This document shows, piece by piece, positions 22,681-31,677 of a DNA stretch of 38,068 nucleotides (position 1 is its first letter; each line of letters begins with the position of its first letter). This DNA is from Planctomycetota bacterium. Its GTDB lineage: Bacteria; Planctomycetota; Planctomycetia; Gemmatales; Gemmataceae. Location: positions 1 to 38,068 of the forward strand of contig VGZI01000037.1 in the NCBI GenBank assembly GCA_016872605.1, read 5' to 3'. Position numbers and translations under genes: made by a program. The notes under the pieces were generated by a model. The model saw only the letters and a list, made by a program, of their open reading frames with translations. It made no database searches and had not been told where the DNA came from.

Positions 22681-24027
22681 TTGCGCGTCGGCGGGCTAGC
22701 AGCGCTCGCTGCGCTGGCGGACTCGGCCCACTCGAAGCCGAACGCCATCCGGGCCCGGGCGCGTTCCGTCCTGCTCGTCTTCACCGGCGGCGGCGTTAGT
22801 CAGCTCGACACGTTCGACATGAAGCCCGAAGCGCCTGAGGAAATCCGCGGTGAATTCCACGCGACGCCAACGGGCGTTCCCGGCACACGGGTCTGCGAGC
22901 ATCTCCCGCGCCTCGCTCGCCTGGCCGATCGTTACGCCATCGTCCGCAGCGTCTCCCATGATGACGTCGATCACGGGTCGGCCAGCTACCTCGCGCTGAC
23001 GGGGCAGTTTCATCTGCGCCGCTCGTCGAACCCGCCCATTCGGCCGACCGACTTCCCGACCTACGGCGCGATCCTGCGGCGTGTGCGTCCGAGCCGGGAT
23101 TTCCCGTACACCGCGGTGCATTTGAACGGGCCGCTTCTGACGCCGCGTGAGGCGGGGCCGGGACAGTTCGGCGGATTGCTTGGCCGCGGCAACGAGCCGC
23201 TCATCCTGGGCAATTGCACCGACACCGCCACGACCATGCCGGGCCTGGAGCCGAACGACGATATCCCGACCGTTCGGCAGCATGGGCGCCAATCGCTGTT
23301 GAATGCTCTCGAACGGCAAGGATCAGCCTGGCGCAACGATCCGGCTCTCTTGGAACGCGATCAACTGCATCGCCGGGCGTTCGAATTCCTCGATTCGCCG
23401 CGCTATCGGCAAGCATTCGATCTAGCGCGCGAGCCGGCGCGCGTTCGCGAACGCTACGGGCCGAACCGGTCTGGGCAGGCGATGCTGTTGGGCCGGCGGC
23501 TCGTCGAGGCCGGCGTGCCGTGGGTCACCGTGTTCTGGAACCACATGATTCGCGGCCAGGACATGACGCCGACGCCGGAAGACGAGTACGGCTGGGACAC
23601 GCACAACGACATCTTTCCGACTCTGAAGGATCACTTGTTGCCGAGGTTGGACTACAGTCTGTCGGCGTTATTGGAAGAACTGGAGCAGCGCGGATTGCTG
23701 GACACGACGCTGGTCGTATGCATGGGTGAGTTTGGCCGCGCGCCGCGGGTGGCGCTGGAGCCGGGTTTTGCTGGGAATATTCCGGGGCGAAAGCACTGGG
23801 CCGGCGCGTACTCGGTGTTGTTCGCCGGCGCGGGAGTGCGTGGTGGCTTGGTGGTCGGGGCCTCCGATCGCATCGCCGCCTACCCGAGCACGAATCCGTA
23901 CAGCCCGTGTGATCTCGCCGCCCCCATGTTCGCCGCCCTCGGCCTCGATCCGGGCGGGCACTACCACGATCTGTCCGACCGGCCGTACACGATCAGTCCA
24001 GGCCGGGCGATCGGAGAGTTGTGGTAG
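22681..24027 (+). CDS. DUF1501 family protein with an in-frame TGA near its N-terminus
   Basis: Encodes 448 residues if read from the TTG at 22681. Landmarks are SVLLVFTGGGVSQLDTFDMK, the conserved HGSASYLALTGQFH, DTHNDIFPTLKDHLLPRLD and CMGEFGRAPRV; length is normal for DUF1501. Members are Tat-exported, alkaline-phosphatase-fold proteins of unknown activity, often encoded beside PSD1 genes. The usual N-terminus is still present upstream in the same frame: ATG at 22621 (MLRILCDERQADS), then TGA at 22660-22662, then LTRREW, which carries the twin arginines. Starting at 22681 would lose the Tat motif; a CTG at 22663 would keep it. Whether the gene is functional, recoded, or damaged by one base (GGA to TGA would restore it) cannot be decided here. 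Confidence 0.88.
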   Translation: MRVGGLAALAALADSAHSKPNAIRARARSVLLVFTGGGVSQLDTFDMKPEAPEEIRGEFHATPTGVPGTRVCEHLPRLARLADRYAIVRSVSHDDVDHGSASYLALTGQFHLRRSSNPPIRPTDFPTYGAILRRVRPSRDFPYTAVHLNGPLLTPREAGPGQFGGLLGRGNEPLILGNCTDTATTMPGLEPNDDIPTVRQHGRQSLLNALERQGSAWRNDPALLERDQLHRRAFEFLDSPRYRQAFDLAREPARVRERYGPNRSGQAMLLGRRLVEAGVPWVTVFWNHMIRGQDMTPTPEDEYGWDTHNDIFPTLKDHLLPRLDYSLSALLEELEQRGLLDTTLVVCMGEFGRAPRVALEPGFAGNIPGRKHWAGAYSVLFAGAGVRGGLVVGASDRIAAYPSTNPYSPCDLAAPMFAALGLDPGGHYHDLSDRPYTISPGRAIGELW

Positions 24028-24031
24028 TCCT

Positions 24032-24086
24032 GTAGGGTGCGTGAAACGCACCGTTCCTTGCGAACGGTGCGTTTCACGCACCCTAC
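24032..24086. repeat. Intergenic palindromic repeat, family A
   Basis: GTAGGGTGCGTGAAACGCAC and inverted GTGCGTTTCACGCACCCTAC. It begins a few bases after the DUF1501 stop and lies between convergent genes, so it may act as a bidirectional transcript end. Confidence 0.85.
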
Positions 24087-24122
24087 ATCGGCTCACCACT
24101 CAACCGTCTTTCGCCAAATCCA

Positions 24123-27100
24123 CTAGGGCATGCGCCGAATCCACTCGCGGATCGTTTCCACCATCTCCTGATCGACGACGCGCGTGGCCAACGGCGGCAT
24201 GTGGCCTTTGCCGCGGTGGCTGATGCGATGCAACAGGACCGACCGCTCCGGATGGCCGGGGGCGATGATCTTCGCGTCTTTGATGCCGAAGATGTCGTGC
24301 AACGGCTTGACGTTGATGATGCGCATCTCTTCCAGCGATTTCGTAAACTCCAGTTCCATCGCCGAATTGCCGCCGCCGGCTTCGACATGGCATTGCGAGC
24401 AGTTGCTGTGCAGATAGCTGCGCACGCGCAGCGTCAGATCTTGCTTCTTGTCGTACGGATCGACGAGGCGTTTCAGCTTGGCTGGATCGAAAGGCAAGAG
24501 CGACGTCGATCCGGCCGGGCGCTGATCCTTCGTGGCCGAACGCTTGGCGATCTCGGCGTTGATCTCCTTGGTCGTCATGCCCTTCTCCTTGAGCTCGATG
24601 CGCATCTTGTCGCGGGCCGCTTCGCTCCAGTTGAACGTGTTGAACAGCCCGAAGCGCTCAAAGACGGCGAGTTGATTCTCGCGCACGCTCTCAACCGGTC
24701 CCTTACGGGGCTCGGCTCGCCGGTCCTGGTAGGTGTACTCGTGGTTGAACTGCAGCTCCGTGAAGCCCAGCACGTACTGGGCCGCCCGGCTATGGCAGAC
24801 CATGCACTCGGCTCGGCTCGGGTAATGCCAGTTCAGCTTCTTCGCGCCTGCCTTCGTCTTGATCGCATACTCGCGGTCGGCGCCCTTGGATTCGATGAGT
24901 GTGCCTTCGGTTTGCTCGTCGTTCCAGGCATAGGAGTAACCGTACCACTCGGTCCCCTGCTTGGTGAGGAAACGCGTTTCGATCCAACGGCGCGACGCGG
25001 GGTTGCCCTCTTCGGTGTCGATGTAAAACGACTTCACGATGACGGTCTGATCGGGGAAGCCCCAGCCGCGCGACTTGGTGTAATCAATCCTGCCTCCCGG
25101 CGGCATGCCGAGCCAGCGCTGTTTGGCGGCGCCGTCGGACCAAAGCACCGCGTTCACCGAGTACGGAATCAGCGAATCCTGCATCACGTGCCCTTTGACG
25201 CTTTTGAACAGCCCGCTCTCGGACAGCTTCTTCGGGAAGCTCGTCTTCTTTTTCTCCTCCGGCGTCGGCACGAGCGTGTACAGGGCGCCCTTGTCGCTCT
25301 TTTGGAAGTCGGCGATCAGGATTTCGCCCTTGGAATCGACGCCGAAGCCGGTGATGGTCAGGCGCGAGTCGCAGATTTCGCGATGGCTGACGACCTTGTC
25401 GCCGTCGTGCTTGACCGCCCAGATTTTGCCCGTCGAGTAATCGCCGTAGATGTAGTGCCCGACGAGATCGGGATGTTTTTTGCCGTAGTAGACGAGCCCG
25501 CCGGTGAGCGAACGCGCTTCGGAATGATGATGCTCAACGGTCGGTTTTGTCAGCGGGACCGGAGCGAGCTTGCGTTCCAGGTAAAACGGATGGCTTCCTT
25601 CCATGACGCTCCAGCCGTAGTTGTCCCCTTTCTTGACCAGGAACGCTTGCTCCCAGAGGTCCTGCCCGTTCTGCCCGACCCAGATGTGCCCGGTCTTTGC
25701 ATCGACGCAACTGCGCCACGGATTGCGCAGGCCGACCGCCCAGATTTCCGGACGAGCGCCTTTCATGTTGACGAAGGGATTGTCCTTCGGCACCGAATAG
25801 CCTTTACCGGGATCGGGCCGATCGACGTCGATGCGCAGCACCTTGGCCAGAAGTGAGCTCATGTCCTGGCCGACGACGAGCGTGTCGGAATCGGACGTGC
25901 CGTCGCCGGTGGTCAGGTACATCATGCCGTCGAGCCCGAAGACGGGGGCGGCGCCGTTGTGGCCGTTCGATTCGACCTCGATAATGATTTTTTCTGATCC
26001 GGGAATGATCTTATGGGGCGGCTTGGTGTCCATCGTGTAGCGCGTCAGCCGCGTCTTCTTCTTCGCCCCCTTGACGCCCTTGGGCTCCACTTTCAATGGA
26101 GATGGGTTATCGCCGTTGGACCCGACGAAGACGTAGCCGTTCTGGGCGAACTTCGGATGGAACTCGAGTTGATAGATCACATCGGCCGACTCCATCCACA
26201 GCTCCCAGTCGGCGACATTCGGATCGTCCGTCATGCGATAGATTTTGCTCGAAGCGCCTGCGCTGGGAAGAGTGACGACGAGAAGTTGATCGGAGCCCGG
26301 AATCCAGTGCGTGATCTGCGGATAGTTCATGATCACCTTGGAGTAGACGCGCTGGACCTGATACGGCGTCGGCCCCTCGGGGAAGCCGACGACGCGCGAT
26401 GTCGTCATCGGCGTGTAGGTCGCTAGGCCGCGCGGCGTGCCGACTTTCGTCTTGTCCGGGCCGACGAACGTCAACGTGGCGTAGTCTTCGTAGGCATGGA
26501 AGTTACGCGTCTTGAGCGGAGCACAAGTCGACAGCTCCGGGCCCTCGAAGTCGACGGAGTAATCGTACCGGCACAGGGCGAACTTCCACTTCTCGCCCCG
26601 ATCGGGCCGCCCGCCGGTGCGAATGAAATCGGTCCACGGAATGCGCCCCTCGACCGACCAGCCGTCGTCCTTGTCGGTCCATTTATTGAGTGTGCCGCGC
26701 AAGCTCACCTTGGCGTCAACATGAAACTTTGTGTCGTTCTTGAAGCGATCGAACCCGCCAGCTCCGCGCCTCGGCAGAAACAGATCGAGCACCGCGCCGG
26801 CAGCGTTCACCTGAAACTCGTAGTAGCCTGGCTTGTCGTCCGACGGCTTGAAGAACAGCTCAAACACGTCGTTGTTCCAGAGCATGCCGTTATGCTCCTT
26901 GATGTCGGCGTAGAGATCGGTGTCCTCCATGTCGGCGAAGAAGTAGATGTAATCGCGATCCCAGAGCAGCCTCGCCTTGGTCTTCGTTTTGGCAGGCCGA
27001 GATTTGTCCCCAAGCCAGGGAACGTAGAAGTGATCGATGATCTGGGCATGTTTCCAGGCCGGGTCGGTCCCTTTGCCGGTGATCTTGATCGGCGCATCAG

Positions 27101-27257
27101 TCCAGCGGCACTCGAAGGATGTCGGCGGGGCCGGCTGGCGAGTCGAGCTATCCTGGCGAGCCGAGCTCCGTAAGGAGCCGGGTTCCGCGTCCCACGTCAA
27201 TGCGACGGTCGGCACAATAATCGCAGGCAAACAGCAAAGCAAGATGCGCATCGTCAT
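24123..27257 (-). CDS. CBM9-like / PQQ-dependent sugar dehydrogenase / cytochrome c fusion
   Basis: Encodes 1044 residues from ATG 27257 (an in-frame ATG two codons later is equally possible), opening a signal peptide (MRILLCCLPAIIVPTVALTW). Residues ~45-260 form a CBM9/DOMON-like carbohydrate-binding domain (ARLLWDRDYIYFFADMEDTD, DDGWSVEGRIPW). Residues ~285-650 form a glucose/sorbosone dehydrogenase beta-propeller (QLEFHPKFAQNGYVF, GLDGMMYLTTGDGTSDSD, AVGLRNPWR, GDNYGWSVMEG, YIYGDYSTGKIWA). The C-terminal ~360 residues carry two haem-type motifs, CMVCH and CSQCH, with an MPP methionine near the end. Such an enzyme would oxidise a sugar at the cell surface with PQQ and pass electrons to its own haem. 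The short stretch after the signal peptide (EPGSLRSSARQDSS) looks repeat-derived. PQQ binding is inferred from family membership. Confidence 0.9.
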   Translation of the reverse strand: MTMRILLCCLPAIIVPTVALTWDAEPGSLRSSARQDSSTRQPAPPTSFECRWTDAPIKITGKGTDPAWKHAQIIDHFYVPWLGDKSRPAKTKTKARLLWDRDYIYFFADMEDTDLYADIKEHNGMLWNNDVFELFFKPSDDKPGYYEFQVNAAGAVLDLFLPRRGAGGFDRFKNDTKFHVDAKVSLRGTLNKWTDKDDGWSVEGRIPWTDFIRTGGRPDRGEKWKFALCRYDYSVDFEGPELSTCAPLKTRNFHAYEDYATLTFVGPDKTKVGTPRGLATYTPMTTSRVVGFPEGPTPYQVQRVYSKVIMNYPQITHWIPGSDQLLVVTLPSAGASSKIYRMTDDPNVADWELWMESADVIYQLEFHPKFAQNGYVFVGSNGDNPSPLKVEPKGVKGAKKKTRLTRYTMDTKPPHKIIPGSEKIIIEVESNGHNGAAPVFGLDGMMYLTTGDGTSDSDTLVVGQDMSSLLAKVLRIDVDRPDPGKGYSVPKDNPFVNMKGARPEIWAVGLRNPWRSCVDAKTGHIWVGQNGQDLWEQAFLVKKGDNYGWSVMEGSHPFYLERKLAPVPLTKPTVEHHHSEARSLTGGLVYYGKKHPDLVGHYIYGDYSTGKIWAVKHDGDKVVSHREICDSRLTITGFGVDSKGEILIADFQKSDKGALYTLVPTPEEKKKTSFPKKLSESGLFKSVKGHVMQDSLIPYSVNAVLWSDGAAKQRWLGMPPGGRIDYTKSRGWGFPDQTVIVKSFYIDTEEGNPASRRWIETRFLTKQGTEWYGYSYAWNDEQTEGTLIESKGADREYAIKTKAGAKKLNWHYPSRAECMVCHSRAAQYVLGFTELQFNHEYTYQDRRAEPRKGPVESVRENQLAVFERFGLFNTFNWSEAARDKMRIELKEKGMTTKEINAEIAKRSATKDQRPAGSTSLLPFDPAKLKRLVDPYDKKQDLTLRVRSYLHSNCSQCHVEAGGGNSAMELEFTKSLEEMRIINVKPLHDIFGIKDAKIIAPGHPERSVLLHRISHRGKGHMPPLATRVVDQEMVETIREWIRRMP

Positions 27258-27354
27258 GGCGGGTTTCTTCGGAGTGCGTGTGATCGAGGCGAGAATATCA
27301 AGGTATCCGAAACGCGGCCGCGCTGCCATGAGAATTCATTGCAACAACGATCAA

Positions 27355-27410
27355 GACTTGAAGCGTTAGCAAAGAGACTTTCCTTCGCTGACGCTTTAGG
27401 CTCTGACTCT
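27355..27410. repeat. Family E repeat (second copy)
   Basis: GACTTGAAGCGTTAGCAAAG and TCCTTCGCTGACGCTTTAGG; inverted relative to the copy at 18730-18786. It ends at the stop of the ferredoxin gene. Confidence 0.6.
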
Positions 27411-27411
27411 G

Positions 27412-27723
27412 TTAATCTCGCTTCCGACAGCCGGGCCCCTCTTTGGCATCCTTTTTCTCGCGGAGCGGCCCTTGACCGCCTGCGATCAGCGCAGCCGTGC
27501 GGTCGGCGTTGAGCGCGATGAAATCGGCCCACGCGATCGGGACTTCGGAATCCTGGTGAATTGCCGCGACGGGACACTCCGGGGCGCACGCGTCGCAGTT
27601 AATGCAGGAATTCGGATCGATGTACAGCATCCTGTCATCCTCGTAAAAGCAATCCATCGGGCAGACGACGACACAATCGGTGTACTTGCAATCGTGACAC
27701 GGTTCGCAAACGACATAGGCCAT
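27412..27723 (-). CDS. fdxA: 7Fe-8S type ferredoxin
   Basis: Encodes 103 residues from the ATG at 27723, which is preceded by AGGAG eight bases upstream; the upstream 16 codons are unsupported. The first cluster region [20 protein letters not shown] and the second [16 protein letters not shown] match the FdxA-type seven-iron ferredoxins, with one 3Fe-4S and one 4Fe-4S cluster. Family trademarks [15 protein letters not shown] and a C-terminal extension with WADF are present. It is a small cytoplasmic electron carrier. The final ~15 residues ([17 protein letters not shown]) are highly charged. It stands alone, 175 bases from the sigma-54 activator gene, in which no further gene is seen. The symbol follows family resemblance; the partner enzyme is not in the window. 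Confidence 0.92.
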   Translation of the reverse strand: MAYVVCEPCHDCKYTDCVVVCPMDCFYEDDRMLYIDPNSCINCDACAPECPVAAIHQDSEVPIAWADFIALNADRTAALIAGGQGPLREKKDAKEGPGCRKRD

Positions 27724-27898
27724 GACATAGCTCCTGTTGGAATTCGGGCGACACAGCGGCCTAACGCACATTCAGTGCCGACGCGCCGGTGGCGACGGAC
27801 GGGCTGCAAGCTATTGCAAAGCATGGAGTTGGATACAGCAAGCGGGAAGTCAGCGTGAGCTAGAAATGACGCGCCATCGTCGGCGCGACGACGGATGG

Positions 27899-29023
<1,125 letters not shown>

Positions 29024-29032
29024 GAACGTAGT

Positions 29033-29692
29033 TTACGGATTGACGACGACCTCGTTGGCCGGTCCACGGAAGAGGATTTCCAGGCGATTCAACACGTCGC
29101 GACCTAGAATTCGCTCGTGACCTGAGAGGTCAGCATGGAGGCGACAGGGGTATTCTTGTCCGTCCAGGAAAACCCAGATGTCGAATACGATGGTCCCCTT
29201 GTAGCCGGCGCCGAATCCGGCCAAGGCGCCCAGACGCCCCTGGCTTGGATCGAGTTGGAGCGCCAGGCAATCCTGCCAAGGCAACGCGCTGGCATCCGCC
29301 CCGGTATCGGGAATCACGGCGCTCAACAAAGGACCGCTCGTTCCGCTCAATACGCGAAACTCCAAGTCCAACATCGGCATCGGTTCCCGTGAGGGGGACG
29401 AATCGTAGGGAAACGTGACCCGTCGAATGCGTTCCGGCTCAAATTCATGACCCACGCAGGTCACATGCGGATGGCGGCCTGTCTTGCGAGCCGCATGCCC
29501 GACCTCGACGGCGGTTTTTCCTGAAACGACCACGATGCCATCCGCGAAACCGATCCATTGGCCTTCGTATTGAGGCAAAAGCTGATCCCGCACCTTCCAG
29601 TATTCCGCTTCATTCTTGAGGAGGTCGGGGTGCAGTTTCGCGACAATTTCCGGCGGCAACAACTCGGATAGGCTTTTCACGACCCACCTCAT
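29033..29692 (-). CDS. DUF5678-like domain fused to a retropepsin-like aspartic protease domain
   Basis: Encodes 219 residues from the ATG at 29692; a GTG at ~29680 (VKSLSELLPP) with GAGGTGG just upstream is an alternative start. Residues ~28-95 contain the short beta-rich pattern YEGQWIGFADGIVVVSGKTA seen in DUF5678. Residues ~105-219 resemble a single-chain retropepsin: IPDTGADASALP holds the catalytic-type DTGAD (129-133), and the second half has the hydrophobic-GRD motif ILGRDVLNRL. Retropepsins act as dimers, so self-association would be needed. No signal peptide or membrane helix is seen, so it should be cytoplasmic. The next gene, nine bases on, is a sigma-54 activator without a sensor. 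A regulatory protease for that activator is a hypothesis from context only. Confidence 0.8.
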   Translation of the reverse strand: MRWVVKSLSELLPPEIVAKLHPDLLKNEAEYWKVRDQLLPQYEGQWIGFADGIVVVSGKTAVEVGHAARKTGRHPHVTCVGHEFEPERIRRVTFPYDSSPSREPMPMLDLEFRVLSGTSGPLLSAVIPDTGADASALPWQDCLALQLDPSQGRLGALAGFGAGYKGTIVFDIWVFLDGQEYPCRLHADLSGHERILGRDVLNRLEILFRGPANEVVVNP

Positions 29693-29762
29693 GGAACAAG
29701 AGCCACGAATCTCTTCGTGGCTCCTTCGCGCTCGCCGAAAGCGAGCGGCTCAACAGTACGCG

Positions 29763-30410
29763 TTACTTCAACTCCACCGACCAGTAGGCGTTGTCCAGGA
29801 ACGTCTTCCAGCTCTGGTACTTCTTGCTGGTCAGCTTCATCGACAGCGTCGGACTGCGCTTCGGCTTCTCCGGCTTGCGGATCAAGCCCATGTGCGCCTG
29901 CTTCGGCGTGCGGCCGCCCTTGCGGACGTTGCAATCGATGCAGGCGCAGACCACGTTCTCCCACGAGCTGTCGCCCCCCTGGCTGCGCGGGACGATGTGG
30001 TCGAGGCTCAATTCGCTTGTCGCGAACCGCTTGCCGCAGTACTGGCACTGGTTGTTGTCACGGGCGAAGATGTTGCGGCGGTTGAACTTCACCGTGTGCT
30101 TGGGGATTCGCTCGTAGCTGGTCAGGCGAATGACGCGAGGGACCTGGATTTCCGAGTTCGACGTGCGAACCCAGTCGTCCTCCTCCTCGCGAAAGTGCTT
30201 GGCCCGGAACTCGCTGACCTCGCGCCAACTGTCGAAGCTATAGGTCGAGAACTGGCCGTCCTCGAGCGCAACGACCTCCGCCAGGTCCTTGCACAGCAAG
30301 ATGAACGCGCGGCGCACGCTGATAACGTGGACGGCCATGAACATCTTGTTGAGGACCAAGACGCTAGCTTCCAAGGGCGACGAGTGGCTGTGGTTCATGA
30401 GACCCCCCAT
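29763..30410 (-). CDS. HNH endonuclease
   Basis: Encodes 215 residues from the ATG at 30410; the ATG at 30398 (MNHSHSSPLE) is an equally good start. An N-terminal domain (~12-110) is followed by an HNH module: CQYC (122-125), the catalytic DH in LSLDHIVPRS (H138), the Asn in WENVVCACIDCN, and a second Cys pair CIDC (157-160). This four-Cys, zinc-stabilised HNH is of the type common in bacteria outside mobile introns. Such proteins cut DNA or act in restriction or repair, but orthologues of this length with this N-terminal domain have no assigned role. No methyltransferase or phage gene is nearby. It looks like an independent unit: 70 bases, including a GCTCGCCGAAAGCGAGCGGC palindrome, separate it from the downstream gene. 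Confidence 0.88.
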   Translation of the reverse strand: MGGLMNHSHSSPLEASVLVLNKMFMAVHVISVRRAFILLCKDLAEVVALEDGQFSTYSFDSWREVSEFRAKHFREEEDDWVRTSNSEIQVPRVIRLTSYERIPKHTVKFNRRNIFARDNNQCQYCGKRFATSELSLDHIVPRSQGGDSSWENVVCACIDCNVRKGGRTPKQAHMGLIRKPEKPKRSPTLSMKLTSKKYQSWKTFLDNAYWSVELK

Positions 30411-30555
30411 TCGCGTGAATCATCTTTGCCGCGCGCGGGCGCGACAACCTTAGTTGATAGACGCGCCTGAGTCGGCGCAGGTTCGAGGCCTTGTTATCTT
30501 ACCAAGGGATTCCGCGGAAGTGCAAGCGCCTGGAGAAAAATGTCGGAGACAGATG

Positions 30556-30640
30556 ATCCAAGGGGTTCGGAGTACCTCACCCCATGGGCTTTCAAACCAC
30601 CGAGGAAGCCCTGGGATGAGGTGCTCCGAATCCCAGGGAT
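30556..30640. repeat. Tandem family D palindromes
   Basis: Two adjacent copies: AAGGGGTTCGGAGTACCTCA then CCCCATGGGCTTT, and GAAGCCCTGGGATGAGGTGC then TCCGAATCCCAGGG. The remaining ~150 bases of the 30411-30653 gap show no gene. Confidence 0.75.
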
Positions 30641-30653
30641 GCGTGGGTTAGGA

Positions 30654-31376
30654 TTAGCGCGGAGTTCCCGGCGTCCAGTACAGCGGCGGATGATAGAGAC
30701 CCGAGAGGTCGACGCGCTCGTCATAGGCCAAGTCGCGCGGATAGGTGGCGTTGGCGCAGCAGATCTTGGTATTCAGCACGCCTGCTTTGGTGGCGGCGGA
30801 CACCACGAGTTCCGAGCAGAACCAGCGGTTGCGCGTCAGCGGCGTCTTTCCGAACAACTCGTGCCGAAGCCCCGTGCGCGGACAGAAGGGGGTAATTTGC
30901 AGAACGACGCGGCCCACGGCAAAGCTCTTGCCCACCTCGGCATGCGCGAACTCGGTGAGGATTCGCGATTGGTCCTTGGTGAGCGACTGTCGCAAGCGCC
31001 GCACCATGACGACGCCCGGGTATTCCTTGAACCGTGTCTCAATGTCCATCACCACGACTTTGGCGGTAATGACTTTGGGTCCCGTCAATTCCAAGAGCGC
31101 GGGCGTGCCGTTGGGGCGTTCAATCACCATAGCGCAATGCGTCGGTCCTGACGTGTTGGCCCACTTGTACACAACCTGGAAGAACCGGTTAAACTCGTCG
31201 TAAAGAACGATGTCCCCCGGGTGTGGCGCGAACGGAACGCCCGGCGGAGGCGCCTTGGCATCCAACGGGGCGCCTTCCACGAGGAACCCGTACTGTACGG
31301 GCGGTGGGCCATGCGCATGGGCAAGCGCTGCCGCCATCATCAGGAGGCCCAGCGGCAGAATGCGGCGGTATCTCAT
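30654..31376 (-). CDS. Secreted permuted papain-fold (YiiX/NlpC-P60-like) protein
   Basis: Encodes 240 residues from the ATG at 31376, which opens a signal peptide (MRYRRILPLGLLMMAAALAH); 81 upstream in-frame codons have no support and overlap a repeat. The region PHPGDIVLYD (~51-60) followed by GPTHCAMVIE (H80) and NRWFCSELV (C187) matches the permuted papain fold, in which the catalytic His precedes the Cys, as in YiiX/YebB-like and DUF4796-type enzymes. Both catalytic-type residues are present. Such enzymes are thought to be amidases or thiol hydrolases acting on cell-wall or lipid substrates. The protein has several further Cys (ITPFCPRTG, KICCANATY). The gene stands alone; substrate not predictable. 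Confidence 0.82.
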   Translation of the reverse strand: MRYRRILPLGLLMMAAALAHAHGPPPVQYGFLVEGAPLDAKAPPPGVPFAPHPGDIVLYDEFNRFFQVVYKWANTSGPTHCAMVIERPNGTPALLELTGPKVITAKVVVMDIETRFKEYPGVVMVRRLRQSLTKDQSRILTEFAHAEVGKSFAVGRVVLQITPFCPRTGLRHELFGKTPLTRNRWFCSELVVSAATKAGVLNTKICCANATYPRDLAYDERVDLSGLYHPPLYWTPGTPR

Positions 31377-31677
31377 GCGGTCGTAGCGTCTCCGTGTTGC
31401 CGAGGCGGAGGGGCTGCCGAGATTGCACCTGGGTGTTGTCGAAATAAGTCGGCGCGGAAATGAAGCCGCGGCGAAGTGACGGGCTAGGCGATCTTTGGCG
31501 GCCGAAGTAAGAACTCGCACAATCGTCGCAAGCGATTCGATCGGAAGATCTTGCCTGGTTTGTGTCATCGGTAGGGTGCGTGAGTCGCACCAGTGAGGGG
31601 AACGGTGCGTTTCACCCACCCCACAGTACGTAGTCCGATGGTAATGGCCGCGGCGACGCGCGGATGGTGGATGTGGA
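31377..31677. other. Gene-free gap with family A repeat
   Basis: About 300 bases between two minus-strand genes. The long open frame running through it is a non-homologous upstream extension of the permuted-papain gene. A family A repeat lies at 31571-31624. The ~190 bases nearest to 31376 should contain that gene's promoter; none is recognisable. Confidence 0.5.
31571..31624. repeat. Intergenic palindromic repeat, family A (diverged copy)
   Basis: GTAGGGTGCGTGAGTCGCAC and inverted GTGCGTTTCACCCACCCCAC; arms contain several mismatches compared with the copies at 21843 and 24032. Confidence 0.75.

Noticed and set aside
24201..25856. A 551-residue plus-strand open frame inside the sugar dehydrogenase gene
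   Set aside because: It is opposite a clear multidomain gene and shows no family motifs, signal or ribosome binding site.
27724..27898. Possible -24/-12 sigma-54 promoter upstream of the ferredoxin gene
   Set aside because: TTGC-like elements occur on the minus strand (CTTTGCAATAGCTTGCAG), but the required GG at -24 is missing.
29763..30410. HNH gene as part of a homing intron or restriction system
   Set aside because: There is no intron structure, interrupted gene, methyltransferase or specificity gene nearby.
31377..31619. Upstream 81-codon extension of the permuted-papain gene
   Set aside because: The extension includes a family A repeat and Arg/Ser-rich sequence, while a proper signal peptide starts at 31376.
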